DNA of 64,000 nt from LMUY01 sp965199005. Its GTDB lineage: Bacteria > Pseudomonadota > Alphaproteobacteria > Acetobacterales > Acetobacteraceae. Location of the stretch: positions 248,001 to 312,000 of the forward strand of contig CBDAQK010000003.1 of assembly GCA_965199005.1 (NCBI GenBank). The letters run 5' to 3'. The stretch's first letter is position 1; every line of letters begins with the position of its first letter. The translations under genes and the position numbers were made by a program. Below, piece after piece: positions 53,131 to 62,198 of the stretch. Under the pieces are notes generated by a model. It was not told the origin of the DNA. It saw only the letters and a program-made list of their open reading frames with translations, and did no database searches.

Positions 53131-53700
53131 TTGATGCACGGCCTCAGCCGCCCCGATGCCGCAGGGGCGTCGCTATTGCCAACCCTTGTAGGAATGGCGG
53201 CCATGTGCATCGCCAAGGTGGCCTTCCGCGAGAACCTGGACAGGCGACTGGGGGCCGGGGCGCTAGCCATTCTTGCTGGGGCGACGCTTTTGTCACGGCA
53301 TGGCCATGCCTCATTTCAGGCGGGTGCCATTCTGGTTGCGGGTGCCTGCGTCTGCGTCTGCGTCTGCCGAGGCATCGAAAACAACCTGCCTTGCAAGCTG
53401 TCGTTTACCGACCCGGTCCAGATTGCCATGGTCGAGGGACTGGTCTCCGGCGTGGTCAATCTCACCCTGGCGTTGGCGTCCGGAGCCCGGCTCCCCCCGC
53501 CGGCTACGGTCATAGCGGCGGTTGGAGTTTGCTTCCTGGGCTACGTTGTCAGCCTGGCGCTCTTTGTGCTGGGCCTGCGCCATCTGGGAGCGGGCCGCAC
53601 CGGGGCTTATTTCTTGCTGGCCCGGTTGTCGGCGCAGCGTTGGCGGTGCCGATGCTTGGTGACCGGGCATTCATTTTGGCAACGTCGCACGCGTGTAGCG
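53131..53700 (+). pseudogene. EamA/DMT-family transporter, degenerate
   Basis: Membrane segments of an EamA transporter are present: AILAGATLLS, GAILVAGACV, QIAMVEGLVSGVVNLTLAL, VIAAVGVCFLGYVVSLALFVLGLR. The frame breaks after RTGAYF; the next frame holds VVGAALAVPMLGDR. A GTCTGC repeat (53347-53370) has replaced the normal sequence after GACV with Val-Cys repeats. The first helices are missing. Non-functional. Confidence 0.7.
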
Positions 53701-53841
53701 GCGTGCCCCTGGTGTTACAGGCGGGAGGTCTTCGCTTTCGACGGGGAAAAAATCGCACCCTCGCCCGCTCCAAGCCCGGTGGCGCGCGACCCACGCCCGC
53801 GATGCGGTCGGCAACAGCATAGACTCGCCCGATCGGGAACC

Positions 53842-54084
53842 TCATAGCGGGCCTCCCGCGCCATGGCATCGGATCAGGAAGGCATCCGGAAATACCGCCG
53901 CGATCGCGGCCACAGCCGCCTCATCCGCTCCCCACAAAACAAGCATGGAATTGAAGGGCACCGGATTCTTGCCGTCTCCGAAGCGCAGGCGTTTGTTGAA
54001 AAACAAGACGGCTGCCAATGCCCGGAAGACATGGCGATGGCACCATTTGGTTCCCACACGGGCCGGATAGATGCCAATGACCAT
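53842..54084 (-). pseudogene. Phage-type DNA N-6-adenine methyltransferase, C-terminal fragment
   Basis: The 80 residues contain FFNKRLRFGDGKNPVPFNSMLVLWG, whose later half (RLRFGDG then PFNSMLVLWG) resembles the end of phage Dam-like enzymes (Pfam Dam). The catalytic DPPW region is absent. A moderate call based on pattern only. Confidence 0.4.
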
Positions 54085-54546
54085 CGTGGCTTGCCGCTTT
54101 CCACCGAGTGACGGCAGTAGCTAGGGCGGTAATGAACGGCAAAATACGACTCGACTCGACGCAGACGTTCCCTCTACGTTCCGGTCATGGAAATCTTGAC
54201 GGTGCTGACAGCGGCGGTCCCTGCTTTCCCCTTTCCGGGCGGCGTCCGCGCAATAAGGGAAAGAGCGCGTCCTTTCAGACGATTGGGCAGCGTCTAGTCC
54301 AGCGACGCACCTCTATCGCGGCCCTACGGCGCTCCCAACTCTGCCGATCGCCGCGTCCGTAACAGTGCGTGTATCGGAGAGCATGGCCTGGAGGGCGATA
54401 GCGCACCCGCTATGCTACGGGGGGTCAGCGTGATGATGACCTCCACTTCGCCCCTTTTGCGAAACCGACGGTCGAACAGAGCTTGACGGGCAGCCCTTCC
54501 CACCCTCAATAACGATCACCAACGAAGGCCCTCCAGGTGGGCGGCA
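54085..54546. other. Gene-free stretch
   Basis: About 460 bases with no supported gene between the methyltransferase fragment and the IS cluster. Confidence 0.35.
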
Positions 54547-54690
54547 TCATCTCGGAATGATGGGCGCCATGATCTCGGATTGGGTGGGCGGCATCGTCGG
54601 AATCCGCACTAATGCGTGGTTGTAGTCGATCCTCCATGCCTCAATCGTTCGCTTGGCGCCGGGCAGGTTTCCGAACAGGTGCTCGTTGAG
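54547..54690 (-). pseudogene. Second IS3 OrfB, C-terminal fragment
   Basis: Encodes CLNEHLFGNLPGAKRTIEAW, then RIDYN, the usual end of IS3 OrfB after the last catalytic glutamate. It continues the fragment at 55831-56124, from which it is separated by the IS66 derivative. Confidence 0.75.
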
Positions 54691-54698
54691 GCATTCGT

Positions 54699-55822
54699 GT
54701 AAGCGGCGCCGGGACAACACGGTTGACGTTAGTTCTGGGTTCGGCGTTGCGGGTGGGCCTACTACGCAGCCTTGGGTGCGATCGTGAGCGCTGAACTCGG
54801 CGCCCAATTCCATGGCAGCAACTGGTGCAGCTCGTTGGCCTTGGTTTCTCCGGAGACGACACGCTCGAGCACGTCGGTAAGCCAAGCCATTGGGTTTACA
54901 CCGTTGAGCTTGGCCGTCTGGATCAGCGTCATGGCGATGGCCCAATGACGCGCTCCGCCGTCGGAGCCTGCGAACAACGCGTTCTTTCGCGTGATGGTAT
55001 GCGGCCTGATCGCGCGTTCCACTACATTGGTGTCCATCTCGACCCGACCGTCGTCGAGGAACACCACCAGGCCCGGCCAATGGCGGATCGCGTAGCGGAT
55101 GGCATCCGATAGGTCGGAGATGGTGGACACCCGACCGACATGGTCCTGCAGCCATACCAGCAGGGCGTCGACGATCGGTCGACTTCGCGCCTGTCGCACC
55201 TGCTTGCGATATTCGGCGGGATGTCCGCGGATTTCGGCTTCGATGGCATACAGGGCGCGGATCTGCGTCAGCACTTCAAGAGCCAACGGCGATTTTGTTG
55301 AGGTATAGAACTCGTAGAACCCCCGACGCATGTGTGCCCAACAGAATGCCAGGCGCACATTGCCGTCCGGTCGCCCTTCGGCCAGTCGCTTGAACCCATC
55401 AAAGCCGTCGACCTGCAAGACGCCGCGGAATCCAGACAGATGGGGAAGATCCGTCGTCATCTCCACCTGCGCAAAGCCGGGTGCCGATCGTATCAACGAA
55501 TCTTCCGACCTGCCCATGATCTGCTGACGCCATGTGTAGAGCAGACCGCTGCTAATCCTATGCTTCCGCGCCACCTCGGTCGGCGTCAGGTCTGGTCCCA
55601 GACTTTCCAACACGATGTCGCGCTTCTGCTCCCGTGTCCAAGCCCGGCGCGGCTCGCCGCGGACAAGGACCTCGACAGACGCGCTACGAGTACCCCTACG
55701 ACCTATCGTACGAGAACTCTCAGCTTCGGTGACCAGCATCGGCGGTGGCGACATCTCGTCCATGCTTGGCTTCGATCACATCGCCATCTCGCGCCGCAAT
55801 GTGCCGCCGCCGTAGCGCTTAC
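54699..55822 (-). mobile_element. IS66-family deletion derivative
   Basis: A 1.12-kb element with GTAAGCG at both ends in inverted orientation, flanked by an exact 8-bp target duplication (GCATTCGT at 54691-54698 and 55823-55830), as expected for IS66. Full IS66 elements are about 2.5 kb; here the middle is deleted. Confidence 0.85.
54762..55763 (-). CDS. IS66 TnpA-TnpC in-frame fusion (deletion product)
   Basis: Residues 30-90 are the helix-turn-helix of IS66 TnpA (RAWTREQKRDIVLESLG, then LTPTEVARKHRISSGLLYTW). From about 108 onwards it is the C-terminal half of the TnpC transposase (LQVDGFDGFKRLAEG, CWAHMRRGFYEFY, DNVVERAIRP-like TNVVERAIRP and GSDGGARHWAIAM). TnpB and the N-terminal half of TnpC are gone, yet the frame was preserved. 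It cannot act as a full transposase but might bind the ends. Confidence 0.8.
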   Translation of the reverse strand: MDEMSPPPMLVTEAESSRTIGRRGTRSASVEVLVRGEPRRAWTREQKRDIVLESLGPDLTPTEVARKHRISSGLLYTWRQQIMGRSEDSLIRSAPGFAQVEMTTDLPHLSGFRGVLQVDGFDGFKRLAEGRPDGNVRLAFCWAHMRRGFYEFYTSTKSPLALEVLTQIRALYAIEAEIRGHPAEYRKQVRQARSRPIVDALLVWLQDHVGRVSTISDLSDAIRYAIRHWPGLVVFLDDGRVEMDTNVVERAIRPHTITRKNALFAGSDGGARHWAIAMTLIQTAKLNGVNPMAWLTDVLERVVSGETKANELHQLLPWNWAPSSALTIAPKAA

Positions 55823-55830
55823 GCATTCGT

Positions 55831-56124
55831 CGCGGAACCGGCCGTTGAAGCTTTCGACAAACCCGTTCTGTTGCGGCTTCCCGGGTGCAATGTAGTGCCA
55901 CAGCACCGACCGATCCTCCTGCCAGCGCAGGATGGCGTGCGACGTCAACTCCGTGCCGTTGTCGCTGACGATCATCGCCGGATAGCCACGTAGCGATGCG
56001 ATCCGGTCCAGCTCACGACCAACGCGCAATCCCGACAACGATGTGTCGACGACCAGACCCAGGCACTCACGGGTGAAGTCGTCCACAACCGCCAACACGC
56101 GGAACCGCCGGGCGCTGGCCAGAG
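55831..56124 (-). pseudogene. Second IS3 OrfB, central fragment
   Basis: The integrase core of an IS3-family OrfB: RRFRVLAVVDDFTRECL, MIVSDNGTELTS, and PGKPQQNGFVESFNGRFRDEC. It is cut on one side by IS66 (after RDEC) and on the other by IS6 (before ASARR). Confidence 0.85.
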
Positions 56125-57102
56125 GGTTCTGTCAGCTCTCGCGCCTTTCTGGCCAAGTATGATGATGAGCAGGAGATCGCTCAGGCGGCTTGCATGATGC
56201 CGAGCGCAATTTGGGCGGCTTTGTTGAATCGGGAGCGACGGGCGGTGGCGGAAACGGTTTGGTTATGACGGCGGCGGCAACGGAGTAGATTACGGAGTTC
56301 GCCGTGCTCTCTGCAAAAGCGACCAGCGGCCTGATCGGACTTGAAGCCCCGCATACATCGGATCCGGCCCTTGATGCCACGATGGTCCTGCTCGAGCCGG
56401 TTGTTCAAGTAGGCGCTCGTCCTGTGCCGGACCGTCCATTCGAGCGTGGTCCGGATTGCCCTAGGATAGGAACCGTGGCCGTCTGTTGTCACTCGATCCG
56501 GCTTGGAGCCCATGGTGGCCTTTGCTGAGCGGAAGAAGGCCTTGGCTGCCGCCATGTCGCGATGCTCGCTCAGCATGGCGTCGATCAGGTTTCCGTCCCG
56601 GTCGACGGCGCGATACAGGTAGGTCCACTTGCCCCTCACTTTCAGATAAGTCTCGTCGACGTACCAACTCGCGCCAGGGCCACGCCGCTTCACGTATCGT
56701 CGCTTGCGGAGTTCCTGACCCATGATCGGAAGAAGCTTTGTCTCCCAGCCCCGGATAGCCTCATGGCTCACCTCGATGCCCCGTAGAAGCAGGATCTCGC
56801 TGAGACACGCAATGTCAGGCGGTAGCGCAGACGGCAGAACACCACGAAAGCGATGATGTCGCTGGGAAGGCTGGTCCGGTTCAGAACGCCACCGCTGCGC
56901 TCGTTGAACTGGCGGCCGCACCCCCGGTAACGGAACCGGCGATAGCCCTGCGCCGTGACCTCTGGCCGTTCCGTCACGGCCTCCGAGCCGCAGCAAACAC
57001 AGTTCATCCGGTCCACCCCCTCAGCGCGTCAGGGCACAGACCTTATGCGACGGGCTCTTCTCTAGCCAGATGGCGCTTCCTGGCCCGAGGCCTGACAGAA
57101 CC
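56125..57102 (-). mobile_element. IS6-family element
   Basis: About 980 bases bounded by GGTTCTGTCAG and its reverse complement. The 8 bases outside each end differ, so there is no target duplication; the flanks were probably rearranged. It carries one frameshifted transposase. Confidence 0.75.
56181..57007 (-). pseudogene. IS6-family transposase, frameshifted
   Basis: The N-terminal zinc-finger part (MNCVCCGSEAV, then YRGCGRQFNERSGG) lies in one frame up to RYRLTLR. The DDE part (LSEILLLRGIEVSHEAIRGW, WYVDETYLKVRGKW, VTTDGHGSYPRAI) continues in another frame to 56181. One base is missing near 56805. Otherwise complete. Confidence 0.85.
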
Positions 57103-57290
57103 GCCTGGCGAACGCGTCATTGGTGGCGGTTGCGCCTCCATGAAACACCTTGCCGAACCCAGTTCGACACACAGTAACCAGCCTAGTCACCCGCCTTCTG
57201 ATTGCGCACGCTACCGACGGCGTGGCCAAGGTAAGCAGCCTGTCGAACGATCGCAGCGAAACTGTCCGATAAACCGGGACCACCTCATAG

Positions 57291-57453
57291 GGCCGGCCGA
57301 CCTCGCTGTAGTAGGGTTGCAGGTGCTGGCGGATGCCAGAGAGATCGACAAGCGGTCAGCCGACCGGAGTAGGTGGTCCATCGGCGCGTGCCCGTTAAGG
57401 TTAAAGCTGTAAGAAAGGAATTTCTGCAGCACCGTCCGCTCGCCCGTTATCAC
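57291..57453 (-). pseudogene. IS1182-like transposase N-terminal fragment
   Basis: In two frames the sequence reads SYSFNLNGHAPMDHLLRSAD, then LVDLSGIRQHLQPYYSEVGR, the usual N-terminal block of IS1182-type transposases. It is lost after GRP. Small scrap. Confidence 0.5.
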
Positions 57454-57546
57454 CCGATCCCCGCCTCACAGGAAGGTCTGAATCAGATGTATCCGAGCCG
57501 GCCAAACCGACTTTTCCCAAATCATCAACCCTTAGCGGACTCGGCA

Positions 57547-58023
57547 TCAACTGTTGAGGCTCATGGGCTGCGTGCCGCCCGGTGGAAGCGCGAACAGTGC
57601 TCTGACGCAATTCAGGAAGGCCCCATAGGGACGGCCCAGTGCAAACATCATGATGATGGCCCCAATTACCCCTAGGACTAGACCCCGCCCCGACGCACCA
57701 CTTGTCGCAATGATGGCCGCGTAGATCGGTACCTGAAAGCTTACCAACGCAAGGCTATCCCAAAGCAATTGCGAGAGGCGGGCTGGTCGAGCGTGCTTCA
57801 AGAGCCAGTCACGCCAAATGCCATACGGACGCCCAACGGGAACCATCAGGACCGCACCTAGCAACCGAGCATGGAATACCTGCTCCCAACTCATGTCCGC
57901 GACGAAACGCTCGTTGATGATCCCTGTCGTTGTAAAAAACATGATGAGGGATGTGGTGTCAGCAATGAAGGCACGACGCGCATAGGTCTGCGAAGATACC
58001 GGCATGTCGGACGTTTCTAGCAC
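57547..58023 (-). CDS. AlaE-family L-alanine exporter
   Basis: An inner-membrane protein of 150-158 residues with four hydrophobic helices. It aligns by eye with AlaE: ARRAFIADTTSLIMFF, MSWEQVFHARLLGAVLMVPVGRPYGIWRD, of which the core is GRPYGIWRD, LLWDSLALVSFQVPIYAAII, and a second ALGRPYGAFLN. AlaE exports L-alanine and some other small amino acids using the proton gradient. The start may be the ATG at 58005. It lies between IS remnants, so it could have arrived with them. Confidence 0.8.
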   Translation of the reverse strand: MLETSDMPVSSQTYARRAFIADTTSLIMFFTTTGIINERFVADMSWEQVFHARLLGAVLMVPVGRPYGIWRDWLLKHARPARLSQLLWDSLALVSFQVPIYAAIIATSGASGRGLVLGVIGAIIMMFALGRPYGAFLNCVRALFALPPGGTQPMSLNS

Positions 58024-58104
58024 CGTGAATGGCGGCTTTCCAACGAAAGCTGAACCTACGGCAAGGACATCTTTGTCCCGATTTCGTCCACTATCGGCAT
58101 GAAT

Positions 58105-58512
58105 CTTGCTAGAGATACCTACGCTTCACGGCTGCGATGATCTCGTCGGGGACTTGGTCCAGCGGAAGGGCTATGGGCTCTCATTTGCCTCTTTGACGAA
58201 GCGGTAAATGGCGGACTGGAGGGCGGCGATGGAGTGAAACACGCCACGCTTTGGTCTGCGGTTGGTCAGTGTGGCGAAGACACCCTCGACAGCGTTGATC
58301 CAGGATGCCGAGGTTGGCATGAAGTGGAAGGTGAAGCGCTTATGTCGGCCAAGCCATTCGAGGACCTTGGGATGCTTGTGGGGAGCGTAATTGTCTAGCA
58401 CAACGTGGACCTGCCATTTTATGGGACTTGGTTCTCGATGGCGTTCAGGAAGCGAATGAACCCCTGATGGGTATGGCGCTGCATGCACCTGCCGACGCCG
58501 ACAAGGAAGCAC
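58105..58512 (-). pseudogene. IS630-family transposase, C-terminal fragment
   Basis: Contains HVVLDNYAPHKHPKVLEWL with the middle catalytic aspartate, then FTFHFMPTSASWINAVEGVF with the last glutamate. Upstream pieces (MQRHTHQGFIRFLNAIENQ) and the tail (PDEIIAAVKRRY) lie in other frames. Decayed. Confidence 0.75.
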
Positions 58513-58802
58513 GCGATCTCACAACGTCCAGCTTCCATGGCGAAGGGAACTACACCATCCCGCCGCGCCGAAACCGATGTAGAAGAATGTTGAAGCAAAT
58601 AATACCGCTCGGGCCCATAGCGGTGCTACCGCCGACAGCACCGGCCGCTCTCGTCGCCGCCGCACCGTCCAGCCGTTCGCGAGCCGCCCCTCCCCCGACC
58701 TGGCATGGTCATTTCAGAGCTTGCCAGTAGCGGCAGAAAAGCAGGGCGCCACGGCTCAATCTCGGATGGACGCTGATATCAGCATGGCGGCGCGACGGAA
58801 GT
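58513..58802. other. Intergenic
   Basis: About 290 bases downstream of the second phosphoketolase with no supported gene. Confidence 0.4.
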
Positions 58803-61175
58803 TCAGGACCAGTGCCATTGCGTGATCTCCGGCATGTCCTCGCCGTACGAAACGATGTAACGCTGGTGATCGATCAGCTTCTCACGCATGGCTTTATGGA
58901 CGTAGGCGGCTTTCGATAATAGCCCTGGCACCTGCTCGATCACGTCCATCACAAGCTGGAAACGATCCAGGCGGTTACGCACCGTCATGTCGAACGGCGT
59001 CGTCGTCGTGCCCTCCTCGATATATCCGCGGACGTGCATGTTGTCGTGGTTGGTGCGCTTGTAGCACAGGCGGTGGATCAGCCAGGGATAGCCGTGATAG
59101 GCGAAGATCACCGGCCGGTCGCGGGTGAACAGCGCGTCGAAGTCGCGGTCCTGCAAACCGTGTGGATGCTGGTCGGGCCGCGGCAGCGTCATGAGATCGA
59201 CGACGTTCACGGTGCGGACCTTCAGCTCCGGCAGGTGCCGCCGCAAGAGGTCCACCGCCGCCAATGTTTCCTGTGTCGGCACGTCCCCGGCACAGGCCAT
59301 GACCACGTCCGGCTCGCTGCCGGCATCGTTGCTGGCCCAATCCCAGAGCCCGATCCCATGAGTGCAATGCCGGATCGCCTGGTCGAGCGTCAGCCATTGT
59401 GGCGCCGGCTGTTTGCCGGCGACGATGACGTTGATGCGGTCCTGGGTCCGCAGGCAATGGTCGGTGACCCACAGCAGGGTGTTGGCGTCCGGCGGCAGGT
59501 AGATCCGCACCGTTTGCGGCTTCTTGTTGACGAGGTAGTCGATAAAGCCGGGGTCTTGGTGGCTGAACCCATTATGATCCTGCTGCCAGACATGCGACGT
59601 GAGCAGGTAGTTCAGTGAGGCGAGCGGCCGCCGCCACGGGACTTCGGCCGCCGTCTTTCGCCATTTGGCGTGCTGATTGACCATCGAGTCGACGATGTGG
59701 ATGAACGCCTCGTAGCAACTGAACAGGCCGTGCCGCCCTGTCAGAAGGTAGCCCTCGAGCCAGCCTTGGATGGTGTGCTCGCTCAGCACCTCCATGACCC
59801 GTCCGCCCTGGCCGAGATGCGTGTCCCACGGGAGAGTGCGCGCATTCCAACTGCGCGGCGATACGTCCAGAACGGCCTGCAGATGATTGCTCGTCGTCTC
59901 GTCCGGACCCAGCACGCGAAAGTTCCGGCCCGCCGCGTTGTCGCGCAGAACGTCGCGCAGGAAGCCGCCCATCACCGTCGTCGCCGAGGCGAAGGCGGCG
60001 CCGGGACGCGAAACGTCAATGGCATGGTCCTCGAACGACGGCAGGCGGAGCGGCCGGTAGGCGCCGCCATTGGTGTGCGGGTTGGCGCTCATCCGCGCGT
60101 CGCCCGCCGGCGCGATCGCAAGAATGTCCGCCGTCACCTGGCCTTCGGGGCCGAACAGCTCCTCCGGACCATAGCTGCGCAGCCATCGCTCCAGCAACGC
60201 CAGGTGATCCCAGTTGTGCGCGACCTGGAACGGGACCTGGTGGGCGCGCCAGAAGCCCTCCACTTTCTCGCCGTCGACCTCCTTCGGCCCGGTCCAGCCT
60301 TTCGGGCTGCGTAGCACGATCATCGGCCAGCGCGGGCGCTCTGTTCGACCTGCCTGCCGCGCGCCGCGCTGGATGTCGCGGATTGCCCGGACGGCGTCGT
60401 CCAATGCGGCGGCCATGGCCTGGTGCATCGGCGAGGCGTCCGCAGCCGAGCCGTCCATCCCCTCGGCGCTGCCGACGAAGACCGGCGCCCAGCCGTAACC
60501 CTCCAGCAGGGCCAGCAACTCCTGCTCGGTGATCCGGGCCAGCACGGTCGGGTTGGCGATCTTGTAGCCGTTGAGGTGCAGGATGGGCAGCACCGCGCCG
60601 TCGCTCGCCGGGTTGAGAAACTTGTTCGAGTGCCACGAGGCCGCAAGCGGCCCGGTCTCCGCCTCGCCGTCGCCCACCACGCAGGCAGCGATCAGGCCGG
60701 GGTTGTCGAATACGGCGCCAAATGCGTGGCTCAGCGAGTAGCCGAGCTCGCCGCCCTCGTGGATCGAGCCAGGCGTCTCCGGCGCCGCGTGGCTCGGTAT
60801 ACCGCCGGGAAAGCTGAACTGACGCAGCAGTCGGCGCAGCCCCGCCTCGTCGCGCGACACCTCGGGATACAGCTCGCTGTAGGTCCCTTCCAGGTAGGCG
60901 TTGGCGATCAGGCCCGGCGCGCCGTGGCCTGGCCCGGCGATGAAGATCATGTCGAGCGCGCAGGCCCGGATCAGGCGGTTGAGATGGACGTAGACGAAGT
61001 TCAGCCCGGGCGTGGTTCCCCAGTGACCGAGCAGGCGTGGCTTCACGTCGGACTGCGCCAGAGGGCGTCGCAGAAGCGGGTTGTCCAGCAGGTAAACCTG
61101 CCCGACCGACAAGTAGTTCGCCGCCCGCCACCAGGCATCCATCTGGCCCAGAAGATCGGCCGGCAGGACGCTCAC
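58803..61175 (-). CDS. xfp: Phosphoketolase, copy 2
   Basis: A thiamine-diphosphate phosphoketolase of 790 residues making acetyl-phosphate. The same motifs as the first copy are present: WWRAANYLSVGQVYLL, HWGTTPGLNF, GPGHGAPGL, HEGGELGYSL, VVGDGEAETG, SHQDPGFI and YLPPDANTLL. The two copies are clearly related but differ throughout, so they are old paralogs or arrived separately. The start is a GTG that overlaps the pta-like stop (GTGA), giving tight coupling. It is the last gene of the acetoin operon. Confidence 0.95.
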   Translation of the reverse strand: MSVLPADLLGQMDAWWRAANYLSVGQVYLLDNPLLRRPLAQSDVKPRLLGHWGTTPGLNFVYVHLNRLIRACALDMIFIAGPGHGAPGLIANAYLEGTYSELYPEVSRDEAGLRRLLRQFSFPGGIPSHAAPETPGSIHEGGELGYSLSHAFGAVFDNPGLIAACVVGDGEAETGPLAASWHSNKFLNPASDGAVLPILHLNGYKIANPTVLARITEQELLALLEGYGWAPVFVGSAEGMDGSAADASPMHQAMAAALDDAVRAIRDIQRGARQAGRTERPRWPMIVLRSPKGWTGPKEVDGEKVEGFWRAHQVPFQVAHNWDHLALLERWLRSYGPEELFGPEGQVTADILAIAPAGDARMSANPHTNGGAYRPLRLPSFEDHAIDVSRPGAAFASATTVMGGFLRDVLRDNAAGRNFRVLGPDETTSNHLQAVLDVSPRSWNARTLPWDTHLGQGGRVMEVLSEHTIQGWLEGYLLTGRHGLFSCYEAFIHIVDSMVNQHAKWRKTAAEVPWRRPLASLNYLLTSHVWQQDHNGFSHQDPGFIDYLVNKKPQTVRIYLPPDANTLLWVTDHCLRTQDRINVIVAGKQPAPQWLTLDQAIRHCTHGIGLWDWASNDAGSEPDVVMACAGDVPTQETLAAVDLLRRHLPELKVRTVNVVDLMTLPRPDQHPHGLQDRDFDALFTRDRPVIFAYHGYPWLIHRLCYKRTNHDNMHVRGYIEEGTTTTPFDMTVRNRLDRFQLVMDVIEQVPGLLSKAAYVHKAMREKLIDHQRYIVSYGEDMPEITQWHWS

Positions 61176-62122
61176 GACTGACCTCGATGACTCGAGGCAT
61201 GCGCCATCAGCACCGCCACCGCGCAGGAGGCAATGTGAACCGCCTCGCTATCCGCCCGGCTTGTCAGCACGATCGGAACCCTTGCGCCTACGACGACTGC
61301 GGCTGCATCCGCACCGGCCAGAAAGGTGAGTTGCTTGGCCAGCACATTGCCGGTCACGAGGTCCGGCACGACGAGGATGTCGGCCCGGCCCGCAACCGCC
61401 GATTTAATGCCCTTCTCTTCGGCAGCTTCCGGGCTGATTGCATTGTCGAAGGCGAGAGGACCGTCGACGAGGCCGCCGGTGATCTGACCGCGCTCGGCCA
61501 TCTTAGAGAGAGCAGCTGCATCCAGCGTTGTCTGCAGCTTGGGATTGACCACCTCGACCGGCGCGAGCACGGCTACGCGCGGCTCGTCTATGCCGAGCAC
61601 GTGCGCGAGGTCGATGGCGTTCTGCACGATGTCGCGCTTGTCGGCCAGCGACGGGACGACGTTGACCGCGGCGTCGGTGATGAGAAGCGGTCGCGGATAA
61701 AGCGGTACGTCCATGACGTAGACGTGGCTGACCCGGCGGTCGGTCCGAAGGCCGGTGTCGGCCGCCATGACCGCGTGCATGAACTCGTCTGTGTGCAGAC
61801 AGCCCTTCATGAGGAGCTTGGCGTCGCCGCTTCGAACGAGGCTCACCGCACGCTCGGCTGCAGCATGACTATGCGCTGTGTCCTCGATCCGTATGGAAGA
61901 TATGTCTAGTCCGGCGGCCTCCGCCGCAGCATTGATCTTGCCCTGAGGCCCAACCAGGATCGGCGTGATCAGGGCTTGATGCTGCGCTTTCACGGCTGCT
62001 GCAATTGCAGCAGCGTCGCATGGATGGGCGATGGCCGTGGTGATCGCCGGCAGGCTGTTGCACCGGATCAGCAGAGCTTGCCGCCAGCCGTGAGTCGTAA
62101 CAGGAGGAGATGTCGTGTCCAT
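61172..62122 (-). CDS. Phosphate acetyl/butyryltransferase (Pta-like)
   Basis: A 316-residue phosphotransacetylase of the short single-domain type. Features are LITPILVGPQGKI, the helix SAAERAVSLVRSGDAKLLMKG as seen in HSHAAAERAV and DAKLLMKGCLHTDE, LLITDAAVNVVP, and the phosphate/CoA-binding DILVVPDLVTGNVLAKQL. It would convert acetyl-phosphate from the adjacent phosphoketolase to acetyl-CoA. Short Pta and phosphate butyryltransferase are hard to tell apart by sequence; the context favours acetyl. Confidence 0.88.
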   Translation of the reverse strand: MDTTSPPVTTHGWRQALLIRCNSLPAITTAIAHPCDAAAIAAAVKAQHQALITPILVGPQGKINAAAEAAGLDISSIRIEDTAHSHAAAERAVSLVRSGDAKLLMKGCLHTDEFMHAVMAADTGLRTDRRVSHVYVMDVPLYPRPLLITDAAVNVVPSLADKRDIVQNAIDLAHVLGIDEPRVAVLAPVEVVNPKLQTTLDAAALSKMAERGQITGGLVDGPLAFDNAISPEAAEEKGIKSAVAGRADILVVPDLVTGNVLAKQLTFLAGADAAAVVVGARVPIVLTSRADSEAVHIASCAVAVLMAHASSHRGQS

Positions 62123-62198
62123 TTTACCTGCTGTTCATTAGTCTTGCTGAGAGAATATAGTGGTTGTCAGTTTGAACCCGCCCGCGACCAGATACTTT

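Noticed and set aside
57103..57290. Continuation of a transposase between IS6 and the IS1182-like scrap
   Set aside because: Some resemblance to IS3 OrfB near the IS6 edge (NDAFARRF), but too short and ambiguous.
60016..61200. 394-codon minus-strand frame
   Set aside because: Off-frame shadow of the second phosphoketolase.
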